Origin: Actinomadura syzygii
GTDB lineage: Bacteria > Actinomycetota > Actinomycetes > Streptosporangiales > Streptosporangiaceae
Reading direction: 5' to 3'
DNA: 64,000 bases
Assembly: GCF_008085905.1 (NCBI RefSeq)
Contig: NZ_VSFF01000005.1
Location: forward strand, 62,001 to 126,000
The translations under genes were made by a program, and so were the position numbers. The notes beneath the pieces were generated by a model. That model saw only the letters and a program-made list of their open reading frames with translations. It was not told where the DNA came from and searched no databases. Within the stretch, counting starts at the first letter, position 1. The number at the start of each line of letters is the position of its first letter. Positions 7,614 through 15,915 of the stretch are shown one piece after another.

Positions 7614-8540
7614 CTAGCGTTCGCGAGGCGTTGGGGTGGTGGTTAGGCGGTTTAGGGAGGCGTGGGCGGGTGGGGCCCAGGTGGGTTTGCCGCCGGGGTG
7701 GCCTTGGGTGCCGGCGTGGCCTATGAGGATGCCGGTCAGGGCTCGGGCTGTTGCCCATCCGCGGGCTCGGCGCAGGGTCGCGGGGTCTGGGGTCGGCTCG
7801 TAGGCGGCGTGGAAGTGGTCGATGGCGTTGTCCGGTAGGAGGATCCAGGCGGCGGCTAGGTCGAAGGCCGGGTCGCCTGCGAAGAGGTCGCCGAAGTCGA
7901 TTACGCCGCTGATGGTGCCGTTCGTGGTGAGGACGTTCGCCGGGTGCAGGTCACCGTGGAGCCATAGTGGCCGACCGGTGTACGGGGGTGCTGCGGCGGC
8001 GTCCTCCCAGATCGCGCGGACGGCGTCCGGGTCGGGGATCAGGCCCAGTTCGGTGGCGGAGGCCAGCTGGTTGGCGAAGCCCTCGGAGTGGTCGGAGAGG
8101 TGTCCTCCGCGGTTTCGTCCGGTGGGTGCGCGTTCGGGGGCCGGCTGGTGGAGTGCCGTCAGGAAGGTGGCCAGGGTGGTTGCCGCCTCTTGGGCGTGGA
8201 TGGCGGGGGCGCGGTCGGCCGGTTCGCCTGGAACCCACGTTGTGACGATCCAGGGGCGCGGGAAGTGTGCGGAGGGCTCGCCCAGACGTTGTGGGACGGG
8301 GACGGGCAGCGGGAGGCGTGGGGCGAGGGTGGGCAGCCAGGCGTGCTCCTTGCGCACCAACTCATCTGCGGACGCCGTTGCCCAGGGCAGCCGGACGGCG
8401 AGTTCGTCACCGAGTCGCCACAGTTGGTTGTCCCAGCCGCGTGCGCCGAGGGTCACCGGGTGGTCGGCCAGGTCGGGGTGCTGCTCTCGCAGAAGATCGC
8501 GCACCAGGTCCGCGGTGATCTCGATCTCGACGTGCGTCAT
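7614..8540 (-). CDS. Aminoglycoside phosphotransferase-like kinase
   Basis: 308 aa from the ATG at 8540 (MTHVEIEITADLVRDLLREQ). APH-fold kinases transfer phosphate from ATP to small-molecule hydroxyls. The catalytic loop HGDLHPANVL is at 195-204 (Asp197) and the metal-binding DFGD at 215-218. The N-lobe segment GARGWDNQLWRLGDELAVRL fits the nucleotide-binding part. This layout is widespread in actinomycetes, often without an assigned substrate, so a resistance role is possible but not shown. A longer frame upstream of 8540 lacks family similarity. Confidence 0.8.
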   Translation of the reverse strand: MTHVEIEITADLVRDLLREQHPDLADHPVTLGARGWDNQLWRLGDELAVRLPWATASADELVRKEHAWLPTLAPRLPLPVPVPQRLGEPSAHFPRPWIVTTWVPGEPADRAPAIHAQEAATTLATFLTALHQPAPERAPTGRNRGGHLSDHSEGFANQLASATELGLIPDPDAVRAIWEDAAAAPPYTGRPLWLHGDLHPANVLTTNGTISGVIDFGDLFAGDPAFDLAAAWILLPDNAIDHFHAAYEPTPDPATLRRARGWATARALTGILIGHAGTQGHPGGKPTWAPPAHASLNRLTTTPTPRER

Positions 8541-8632
8541 GCGGAGCACAGTAGCCAGCAGCGGTTGAGTGTTGCTGGTCTGTGGGGGCCTATGGCCGTC
8601 GTGATCGCTGTCTTGGCGGGACGGCGGACGGG

Positions 8633-9094
8633 TCATGTGCTGTAGAGGCCGTCCCAGGGTGAGGCGAAGCCCAGGCCCTGGGGGTGAAGTTCGGCCCAGG
8701 TTCGTCGGCCGCGTCTTTTTTCTATTAGTAGGCCGAATGTGATTTCGTCTACTACTAGCTGGAATGGTCGGATTGCTATGTCGCCGTAGGTGCGGTCGGG
8801 GAGGGCGGTCAGCCATTCGGTTAGTTTGGCTTGTGCGCGTTGGGTTGCGTCTCGGCGGTCTTTCTGGTTCCGGCCTGCCGACCAGATTTCTGAGCCTGCG
8901 TGGAAGCCTGCGGGGTCGAACCTGTGGAGGACGGCGTACCAGCGCATCTGTGTCTGCCAGTCCGGGCCGGGGACGTGATCCTTGGGGTACGCGCCGGTTA
9001 CCGAGGCGAAGAACTGGCCCGCTTGGTAGGTGCCGATGGTGTCGGCGTGGAAGTCGGGCTCATGCTTGATCGGGATCACGTCCGGTACGGGCAT
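8633..9094 (-). CDS. Conserved hypothetical protein
   Basis: 153 aa, begins MPVPDVIPIKHEPDFHADTI. Mixed alpha/beta sequence rich in Trp and Tyr (WQTQMRWYAVLHRFD), without signal peptide or membrane segment. Three conserved-looking blocks (GQFFASVTGAYPKD, FDPAGFHAGSEIW, HPQGLGFASPWDGLY) suggest a real single-domain cytosolic protein. I do not recognise a function. A hydrophobic zinc-protease gene lies downstream of its start, in the same orientation, 30 bp away. Confidence 0.6.
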   Translation of the reverse strand: MPVPDVIPIKHEPDFHADTIGTYQAGQFFASVTGAYPKDHVPGPDWQTQMRWYAVLHRFDPAGFHAGSEIWSAGRNQKDRRDATQRAQAKLTEWLTALPDRTYGDIAIRPFQLVVDEITFGLLIEKRRGRRTWAELHPQGLGFASPWDGLYST

Positions 9095-9124
9095 GGGCGC
9101 ATTCTAGGCAGGCGTGACTCGTTG

Positions 9125-10291
9125 TTAGAGGTCTGGGGCTGGGGAGACGGCACCTGTCCATAGGAGGGTGAAGAGGGTTAGTAGGGGGACGGCGTTGCCT
9201 ACGGTCATTAAGGCTATGGCTCTGTGGGCGGGGAATAGGAAGCTCAACTTCCAGGGCGTGGTTAGGACTCGGCTTCGCAAGGCGGTTTGGGGGGTTGGGG
9301 TTGCTAGGCCGTCCAGGAAGTGGTGCATGGCCTTGCGGGTGGGCTCGTCGCGGCAGGCTTCCGCGTCCGCGCGCAGTTCCTCTACCAGGCGGAGAGCGGT
9401 GCGGGCTCGGCGGACGGCGAGGATTCCGCTGACGGCCATGATGAGGAAGAGGGCGAAGAGTAGCCCGTCGGAACCCCGGACGGTGAAAGCCATTCCCGCG
9501 TCCAGGAAAGCGCCGAACTGGGCGAAGTGCGCGTACATGGCGACGATGCGGCGGCGGGAAACGTCGTGGTGGCGGACGTGGGAGACCTCGTGCAGGAACA
9601 CAGCGGTGGCGGTGGGGGCGTCGCCGCGCAGGCGGGAGCGCCACTGGCTGGGGATCAGGACGACGCTTTCGGGGCGGTGGGCGTTCATACGGTACTGCGA
9701 CCAGCCGTTCCATATCGCGAACGGCATGAGGACGGCCGTCACCACGCCTGCCCCGATCCAGAACTGGGGGCGGTCGTACCAGCCCGGCCATACTTCTCCG
9801 GCCACGGCGATGGCGACTCCGGAGATGGCGCCTGTGACGATCAGTTTCCGGTTGTGTCGTTCGCCCCAGTCGGACATTACGCCGAGCATCCCCAGGCTGC
9901 GTCCGGGCGGGTGCAGCGTCTTCAAGTTGAAGTGGGTTCTGTAGACGGAGTAGGCGGCGATGGTGTCGATGTCCAGGCCGGATTGCTCCAGCGGTTGGCG
10001 GACGTCGTCCCAGCGGTGGTCCCAGTTGATCGGGCTCCGGAGTTGGCGGCCGTGGCGGTATTCGTACGACCATGCCGCCCATTCCCTGATCAGGAAAGCG
10101 AAGATCGCCAGGCAGATCACGGTGACGGCGCCGAGTGCGAGCAGGAGCTCCCCTGCGAGATGCATGGGCGAGTCGCCGTAGTGATCGACCGTCATGAGCG
10201 TCGGCACGAACAGCGCGTAGGGGGCGGCGATGACGGCGCGTAAAGCGCGGTCGGTGAAGCGGAGGTGGCGGAGCTGGGCCGCCTCGGTCAT
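9125..10291 (-). CDS. Membrane zinc metalloprotease (M48/M56-like)
   Basis: 388 aa. It carries HEVSH at 234-238 (FLHEVSHVRHHD), giving two His ligands and the catalytic Glu, and a downstream EELRADAEA block near 304-312 that can supply the third ligand, as in M48/M56 proteases. About six membrane segments are visible: near 20-35, 48-67, 150-168, 178-195, 275-293 and 358-380. The active site should face the cytosol or membrane interface. Its start overlaps the upstream gene stop by 4 bp, so the two are cotranscribed. The substrate is unknown; quality control of membrane proteins is one family role. Confidence 0.7.
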   Translation of the reverse strand: MTEAAQLRHLRFTDRALRAVIAAPYALFVPTLMTVDHYGDSPMHLAGELLLALGAVTVICLAIFAFLIREWAAWSYEYRHGRQLRSPINWDHRWDDVRQPLEQSGLDIDTIAAYSVYRTHFNLKTLHPPGRSLGMLGVMSDWGERHNRKLIVTGAISGVAIAVAGEVWPGWYDRPQFWIGAGVVTAVLMPFAIWNGWSQYRMNAHRPESVVLIPSQWRSRLRGDAPTATAVFLHEVSHVRHHDVSRRRIVAMYAHFAQFGAFLDAGMAFTVRGSDGLLFALFLIMAVSGILAVRRARTALRLVEELRADAEACRDEPTRKAMHHFLDGLATPTPQTALRSRVLTTPWKLSFLFPAHRAIALMTVGNAVPLLTLFTLLWTGAVSPAPDL

Positions 10292-10731
10292 TCGGCGTCG
10301 TCGCCGTCTAGCAGCACGGTCACCTGGATGACTATCACGGTGCGCATTTCGCTCGGGTCCACCTCGGGTGGGAGGGTCAGCTCCTCCATGACGTGGTCGA
10401 CGATCTCGTCCTTGCGGAACTTCTTGCGCAGGTAGGTGACGGCGTTCTCGACACCGCGCTCAATGGCCATGTTCGTGGCGACGTTCAGGACGGTGAACGC
10501 CACATGTCCGAGGAACGTGAGGCCCATTCCAAGGAAGATGAGGGCGTCCGCGAGTCCGGCGGCACTGTCGTCCACCGGGTGCGATTCCGTGCCCGGGAGG
10601 ATGCGCTCGGTGCGCATGAGGTCGGCGTAGTCGTCGAACGAGTCGTCGCGTTCGTCAGGGGCGACCGCCGCGGCGGACGCGTCCACCATGGCGAGGATCC
10701 GTTCGACCTGTTCGTCGTCCAACCGCTGCAT
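10288..10731 (-). CDS. Hypothetical protein coupled to the zinc protease
   Basis: 147 aa. Acidic N-terminus (residues 1-55), a single hydrophobic segment at about 60-88 (GLADALIFLGMGLTFLGHVA) and a charged C-terminal half. Its stop overlaps the protease start (ATGA), implying a shared complex or shared regulation. Not recognised. Confidence 0.55.
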   Translation of the reverse strand: MQRLDDEQVERILAMVDASAAAVAPDERDDSFDDYADLMRTERILPGTESHPVDDSAAGLADALIFLGMGLTFLGHVAFTVLNVATNMAIERGVENAVTYLRKKFRKDEIVDHVMEELTLPPEVDPSEMRTVIVIQVTVLLDGDDAE

Positions 10732-10824
10732 GTGCCCCCGGCCTCCCCGCCCCGTTTCGCCTCAACGTACGCGAGGCGGCGGGGAGCGCGCGGGACGCTG
10801 TCCACGTCCGGCCGGGACCCGGGG

Positions 10825-11457
10825 TCAGCGCTGTGTGGTGCCAGGGATGAGCTGGTGGAGGAGCGGCTTCCCGACGGGCAGGAACGTCCGGCCGAGCATG
10901 TTGTTGATCAGCTCTGCGGCGGAGGCGTACCAGGCGCAGACCGCGGTCAGCACGCCGATGTAGCCGCCGATCTTGATCGTGTTGGGGCTGGTCGCGAAGT
11001 TTCCGATGAAGAGGATGATCTCGGTCGCCTCAAGCGTGACGAACACGGCGAACACGGCCTGGTTGACCTGTGCGCTCCACAGCATCATGTACGTGTTGAA
11101 GATCGCGAAGGCGAGCAGGATCCAGCCGAGGTCGTTGGCCTGCTGCACGGCGGTCGCCCCGCCCGCGACCAGCGCGACGTACAGGCCGAGGCCGAGCCAG
11201 AAGCCCCCATAGGATCCGAACGCGGTGGCGCAGAACACGTTCCGGTTCCGGAACTCCCACATCGCGGCCAGGATCTGGACGAGGCCGCCGTACGCGAGCG
11301 CGTAGCCGAGCCAGGCGTCGGTGCCGTCCGTCCACGCCGCGTTCTTGGCGGACAGGAGGAACGTCGTCAGCGCGAACGCCGCCAGCCCGAGCGGGGCCGG
11401 GTCGGCGACCGCGGACGGGGCATGCGGGACGGGTTCCTGCTCGACATGTTCTGTCAC
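10825..11457 (-). CDS. GPR1/FUN34/YaaH-family transporter
   Basis: 210 aa from the GTG at 11457, chosen because GAGGAGG lies at the right distance upstream; a longer ATG start at 11481 would not have this ribosome-binding site. The family moves acetate or succinate with protons across the inner membrane. The signature APLGLAAFALTTFLLS is near the N-terminus (DPAPLGL where NPAPLGL is usual), followed by six hydrophobic helices. Stands alone in its orientation. Confidence 0.8.
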   Translation of the reverse strand: MTEHVEQEPVPHAPSAVADPAPLGLAAFALTTFLLSAKNAAWTDGTDAWLGYALAYGGLVQILAAMWEFRNRNVFCATAFGSYGGFWLGLGLYVALVAGGATAVQQANDLGWILLAFAIFNTYMMLWSAQVNQAVFAVFVTLEATEIILFIGNFATSPNTIKIGGYIGVLTAVCAWYASAAELINNMLGRTFLPVGKPLLHQLIPGTTQR

Positions 11458-12074
11458 GGTGCCTCCTCGCTTGCGTCCCATCGCCGCTTCCCGGCCGGGT
11501 GGGGACGGGCTTCGGACGGCGCCGGACGCGCGGTCCCTGAATCGCGGGGACCGTTTCTCACCCGGATCCCGATTGCGATCATAACTCCGCCGAGACCGTC
11601 GATCATGGGGCTGATCTGCGGTTATTCACGGCATATCCCAAGAAAGCGGACCAGCCATATCGGGCGGGACGCCGGATTCGGCGGATAAATGTCCCGGTGA
11701 ATGCTCACACTTGACCGCGCCATCACCCCTTTTCCGGTCAGGTCGACCAATAGTGGCGAAAGCTTGCCGGTACCGATCCCGGAGTCGCTGCGACGAGCCG
11801 CTGGTGTCGGCTTCGGCCACCTGACAGCCACCGACACCGCCATCACGGGTCACGGTGACGCCTGACGGGCAGCGAGTCTGGTTGGACACGCTGGACAACC
11901 GCGACATCCCGCCATCATTTAAGAAGGTAAATTCTCGGCCAAGCCGTAAACCCGCTACAGCCCTCATTCGTCGTGGCTCGGCATCATTTTCCACGGATTA
12001 TCCAGAACCGTTCCCCATCGCCCGGCATCTCACCGAAGTACAGGATCCGATCGAGGGAATAGGGGATTCCGCAG
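11458..12074. other. Intergenic region without supported gene
   Basis: 617 bp between the divergent transporter and peptidoglycan-binding genes. It is noticeably less GC-rich than its surroundings from 11600 to 12060. Open frames here lack plausible starts and family-like composition. It probably holds the two divergent promoters. Confidence 0.4.
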
Positions 12075-12674
12075 ATGAAGATCTTGAATCGGGCGGGGCT
12101 CGGCGTCGCCGTCACGCTCCTCGCGCTGGGCGCCGGGACCACCGCAGGGATGGGCGTCGCCAGCGCCGATGGGCCGGGCACCGACCCGGCGGTCGCGAGG
12201 GCGATCCAAGAGCAGCCGTGGGTCGAGCTCGGTCCCGGCGACAGCGACTACCGGATCGCGTCCGCGCGCTGCTTCCTGGTGCAGCTCGGCTACTACCGCA
12301 CCTGCACTCCGACGTCCGCCGGGGAAGGGTGGCCCTCCGACCTCGGGGCCGCGCTGAAGAAGTACCAGGGCGCGCGTCACCTGCCGAAGTCGGGACGGCT
12401 CGACGTCGAGACCTGGGGCGCGCTCCAGCGTGACGGCGGCGTGGTCGGCCAGGGCAGCGCACGGCACTCCCAGGTCAAGGGCATCCAGTACGCGATGAAG
12501 GTGTTGCAGAGCCGCTCGCTCGTCCCGGACGGGCAGTACGGCCCGGCGACCACGAAGGCCGTCAAGGCGTTCCAGCAGCGAAAGGGAATCGGCGCGGACG
12601 GCGTCTTCGGACAGATCACCTTCCGGGCCGCCTTCGCCAAGGGCGCCGAATCCCGGAGCACTCGGGGCCGGTAG
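12075..12674 (+). CDS. Secreted peptidoglycan-binding protein
   Basis: 199 aa. Residues 1-32 are a signal peptide (MKILNRAGLGVAVTLLALGA... cleaved after ASA). Two peptidoglycan-binding type 1 repeats follow: ~60-115 (RCFLVQLGYYRTC ... LKKYQGARHLPKSGRLDVET) and ~130-188 (IQYAMKVLQSRSLVPDGQYG ... AFQQRKGIGADGVFGQITF). No catalytic domain is attached, so it likely acts as a cell-wall-bound factor or inhibitor/partner of a hydrolase. Two Cys in the first repeat may pair. A strong bidirectional hairpin separates it from the cluster to its right. Confidence 0.8.
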   Translation: MKILNRAGLGVAVTLLALGAGTTAGMGVASADGPGTDPAVARAIQEQPWVELGPGDSDYRIASARCFLVQLGYYRTCTPTSAGEGWPSDLGAALKKYQGARHLPKSGRLDVETWGALQRDGGVVGQGSARHSQVKGIQYAMKVLQSRSLVPDGQYGPATTKAVKAFQQRKGIGADGVFGQITFRAAFAKGAESRSTRGR

Positions 12675-12681
12675 CAGGCAC

Positions 12682-12715
12682 GCGGCCGCCCCACCGCGAG
12701 GCGTGGGGCGGCCGC
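12682..12715. terminator. Bidirectional terminator hairpin
   Basis: Perfect 12-bp arms GCGGCCGCCCCA / TGGGGCGGCCGC around a 10-nt loop, between convergent genes. It marks the left border of the biosynthetic cluster operon. Confidence 0.75.
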
Positions 12716-12722
12716 GCACATC

Positions 12723-13685
12723 TCATCGGTTCGGCTGGAGGAAGCGCGGGGTCGGCAGCGAGTCGCGGGCCAGCACATTGTTGATGAGGAAGCGCCGCGC
12801 GGGTTTCGTCGGTTTCGGAACCGGCCGGAACGTCAGGCGGTGCAGGTAGAACCAGCCGTCCGCGAACGCCTGCACGGCCAGTGCCATGCAGCGTTCGAAG
12901 TCCTCCGCCTTCCGGGGGCCGACGAGTTCGGCGGCTCGGTCGCGGTCGGCGCGCAGATTGTCGAGCCACACCTCCAGCGTCCGCGAGTAATGGTCGAAGT
13001 CGTTGCGGAGCGCGACCAGGTCGAACAATCCGTCGGACGCCGCCTGCAATTCGCCCAGGTACGACGGGTTGCACTCCGGGTAGACGGTCGTCGCCAAATA
13101 GAGGTCGCGCAGGATGTCGACGTCCAGCGGGAAGCGGTGGCCCCACGAGATCGTCTGGACGACCAGCCGTCCCTCCGGCCGCATCCACGACCGGCAGCGC
13201 TTGAAGAACTCGCGGTAGCCCTGGATCTTCGCCCGTCCCGACATTCCCGGACGTGCGAAATGCTCCATCGCCTCGATGCAGATGATCGCGTCGTACGGCG
13301 CGGACGGACGGTGGTCGATCCAGTTCTCCAGCCGCACGTCGGTGCGCGGGATGCCGAGGTTCTGCGTCCAGTCGACGGCGGCGCGGCTCAGCGTGATGCC
13401 GGTGACGGACTCGACGTCGTGCTCCTCCACCATCCGCCGCATTTCGCCGCCGTAGCCGCAGCCCACGTCCAGGACGCGGATTCCGGGCCTGATCCCGGCC
13501 TGGCTGAGCAGGTACTCCTCCTTGCGGAGCTGTGCTTTTTCCAGGGTGTCGGCGCCGTCCGTCCATAAGCCGCAGGCGTAGGCGAGACTCGGGCCCAGCC
13601 AGATGCGGAAGAACTCGTCCGAGACGTCGTAGTGCTTGGCCGCCGCTTGGGTCGAGACCCCCCGGTAGCCCTTGGAATTCGGCAT
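12723..13685 (-). CDS. Cyclopropane-fatty-acid-synthase-family methyltransferase
   Basis: 320 aa. SAM-dependent lipid methyltransferase of the CFA/mycolic-acid cyclopropane synthase type. It has the early VSTQAAAKHYDVSDEFFRIWL (lipid-side motif with HYDVSDEF), the SAM site VLDVGCGYGG at 71-80, and a later IICIEAMEHF block typical of the family. Last gene of the minus-strand lipid operon, 16 bp after the MMPL exporter. In this setting it probably methylates or cyclopropanates an acyl chain or intermediate of the cluster product; a free phospholipid substrate is the alternative. Confidence 0.75.
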   Translation of the reverse strand: MPNSKGYRGVSTQAAAKHYDVSDEFFRIWLGPSLAYACGLWTDGADTLEKAQLRKEEYLLSQAGIRPGIRVLDVGCGYGGEMRRMVEEHDVESVTGITLSRAAVDWTQNLGIPRTDVRLENWIDHRPSAPYDAIICIEAMEHFARPGMSGRAKIQGYREFFKRCRSWMRPEGRLVVQTISWGHRFPLDVDILRDLYLATTVYPECNPSYLGELQAASDGLFDLVALRNDFDHYSRTLEVWLDNLRADRDRAAELVGPRKAEDFERCMALAVQAFADGWFYLHRLTFRPVPKPTKPARRFLINNVLARDSLPTPRFLQPNR

Positions 13686-13701
13686 GTGCCGTCCTTTCGT
13701 G

Positions 13702-15915
13702 TCATTCCTTCCATGCGGTGGGGAGCCGCCGGTCGAGCCAGCCGGGCAACCACCAGTTGGCGCGTCCCGCGACCCCCATCACCGCCGGGACGAGCAGCAG
13801 CCGCACGACGGTCGCGTCGAGAAACACCGCGAACGCCAATCCGAACCCGAACTGCTTCAATTCCAGGACGCGGGCGAACAGCAGCGCACCGAAGACGATC
13901 ACCATGATCGACGCGGCGGCGGTGATCTGGCGCGCCGTGTGGTCCAGCGCGGCGGGGATGGCGCGGGTGTCGTCGCGGGTAGCCTGCCGTTCCTCCTGGA
14001 TGCGTCCGACCAAGAAGACCTCGTAGTCCATGGACAGGCCGAAGAGCAGCGCGAACAGCGCAACCGGCAGGTACGCCTGGAGCGTCCCCGAGCTGGTGAA
14101 GCCGAGGACGCCGGAGCCTAAGCCGTGCTGGAACACCTGGGTGGTGACGCCGAGCGCGGCGACCGTCGCGAGCAGGTTCAGCAGGACGGCCTTCACCGGG
14201 ACGAGCACGCTCCGGAACACCACGAGCAGGTAGCAGAACGAAAGCGTCAGGATGACGGCGACGACCAGGGGGAGCTTGCCGGTCGTCTCGTCGGACAGGT
14301 CGACGTACTCCGCCGTGAGCCCGCCCACCCTCACATGCGCGCCCGTCCCGGCGAACGCGCGTGGGACCAGGTCAGACCGCAGGTTCCGGACGAACGCGCT
14401 CGCCGCCGGGGAGTCGACCCGCTCCTTGAGGACGATCTGCATCGCGGCGCAGTCCCCCGACTGACCTGCGGGAAGCACGCGGGCAGTGCGCCGGTCGCCG
14501 CCCGCCGCGGCGGCGAGGCGTCCCATCCCGGTGGCGGCGTCGCCGCCGCAGCCGACGACCTGGACGGGCCCGACCGCGCCGGGGCTGAACGCCGTCGCGA
14601 CGATCTGCTGGCCCTTGCCCGACGGCGTCCCGGTCAGCGACGCGAGGCCCCAGTCGACCCCGAGCTTGATCGTCGGCAGCGGCAGGCACATCGCGCCGAG
14701 CAGCAGCAACGCCGGAATGCCGAGCCGGTACGGGTGGCGCAGCACGACGCTCGCCCACCGCGACCACCGGCCCGGCCCGGACGCGCCGCCGGGCGTCAGG
14801 TCGGCGGGGCGGAACCGGTGCGGCAGCGCGCCGAGGTTCACCCGGTGTCCGAGCAGCGACAGCAGCGCGGGGAGCACGGTCAGCGACGCGACCAGGCAGC
14901 ACGCGACCATGAGGCCCGCCGCGATCGCGATCTCCATGAAGATGTGGCCGCGGATCAGCGCCATCGAGCCGAGCGCGACCATGACGATGAGCCCGGCGGT
15001 CAGGACCGTCCGGCCGGACGTGCGGACGGCGACGCCGACCGACGCGCGCACGTCGTCCCGGGAGGGGACCACGCCGGGACGGGTCCGCCGGGCGAGTTCC
15101 TCGCGGAAGCGGCTGATCATGAAGAGGGCGTAGTCGATGCCGACGCCGACGCCGATCACGGTGGCGACGACGGTGACGAACCGGTCCAGGTTGAGGGCCC
15201 CGGCGAGCAGGCCGAGGAGCGCGGTGCAGACCGCGACGGACGCCGTCGCCACCACGACCGGGAGCACCGCCGCGACGACCGCGCCGAACGCCAGGAGCAA
15301 CGCGATCAACGCGATCGGGATGCCGATGCTCTCCGCGACCTCCTGGTCGCGCAGCTCCGCGTCGGACAGGTCGTTGGTGATCGCGGACGCGCCGGTCAGA
15401 TACGCCTCGACCGGTCCGCCCGCCGCCGCGTCGCGGGTGCGTCGTTGCAGCTCGTCGGCCTTCTTCGCGCGGTCGGCGCGGCTGCCGGACATCGCGAACG
15501 CCGCCACCGCGACATGCCGGTCGGCGGAGATCCGGCCGGGTCCGGCGTACGGGCTGTGCGGGGCGGCGCCGTGCGCGGCGACGGCCGCGATGACGCGGTC
15601 GACCGTCCGGCGGTACTCGGGCGCGTCGGCCGTCAGCCGCGCCGAACGGAACACGAGAACGCCCTGCTCGGCGCCGAGCGCGGGGAAGCGCTCGGCGAGC
15701 AGGGACTGCGCCTTCGACGACTCCGATCCCTGCACCGAGTAGTCGGGGGCGCCGAGCCGTCCTTCGACGTGCGGGTAGAACAGTCCCGCCGCGACGAGGA
15801 CGGCCAGCCACGCGACCAGCACCGGGACGCGCCGCCGCGCGACGAAGCCGCCCCACCGCTGGAGTCGCGTCGCCGGACGCTCCGCGGCGGGCCGCTTCGT
15901 CGTGGGCCGCGTCAT
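13702..15915 (-). CDS. MMPL/RND-family lipid exporter
   Basis: 737 aa, the usual size for actinobacterial MMPL proteins that export lipids and lipopeptides using the proton gradient. It has an N-terminal helix, a periplasmic loop, a block of five to six helices (about 190-370), a second extracytosolic domain (about 400-530) and a second block of helices (about 540-700), with the duplicate signatures GIDYALFMISRFREE and LSMDYEVFLVGRIQEE. Its start overlaps the fatty acyl-AMP ligase stop by 4 bp. Pairing of MMPL with a FAAL is typical of lipid pathways in mycobacteria and relatives. Confidence 0.85.
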   Translation of the reverse strand: MTRPTTKRPAAERPATRLQRWGGFVARRRVPVLVAWLAVLVAAGLFYPHVEGRLGAPDYSVQGSESSKAQSLLAERFPALGAEQGVLVFRSARLTADAPEYRRTVDRVIAAVAAHGAAPHSPYAGPGRISADRHVAVAAFAMSGSRADRAKKADELQRRTRDAAAGGPVEAYLTGASAITNDLSDAELRDQEVAESIGIPIALIALLLAFGAVVAAVLPVVVATASVAVCTALLGLLAGALNLDRFVTVVATVIGVGVGIDYALFMISRFREELARRTRPGVVPSRDDVRASVGVAVRTSGRTVLTAGLIVMVALGSMALIRGHIFMEIAIAAGLMVACCLVASLTVLPALLSLLGHRVNLGALPHRFRPADLTPGGASGPGRWSRWASVVLRHPYRLGIPALLLLGAMCLPLPTIKLGVDWGLASLTGTPSGKGQQIVATAFSPGAVGPVQVVGCGGDAATGMGRLAAAAGGDRRTARVLPAGQSGDCAAMQIVLKERVDSPAASAFVRNLRSDLVPRAFAGTGAHVRVGGLTAEYVDLSDETTGKLPLVVAVILTLSFCYLLVVFRSVLVPVKAVLLNLLATVAALGVTTQVFQHGLGSGVLGFTSSGTLQAYLPVALFALLFGLSMDYEVFLVGRIQEERQATRDDTRAIPAALDHTARQITAAASIMVIVFGALLFARVLELKQFGFGLAFAVFLDATVVRLLLVPAVMGVAGRANWWLPGWLDRRLPTAWKE

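Noticed and set aside
11626..11994. 122-aa minus-strand open frame in the lower-GC gap
   Set aside because: No ribosome-binding site, irregular composition and no recognisable motif; kept as intergenic.
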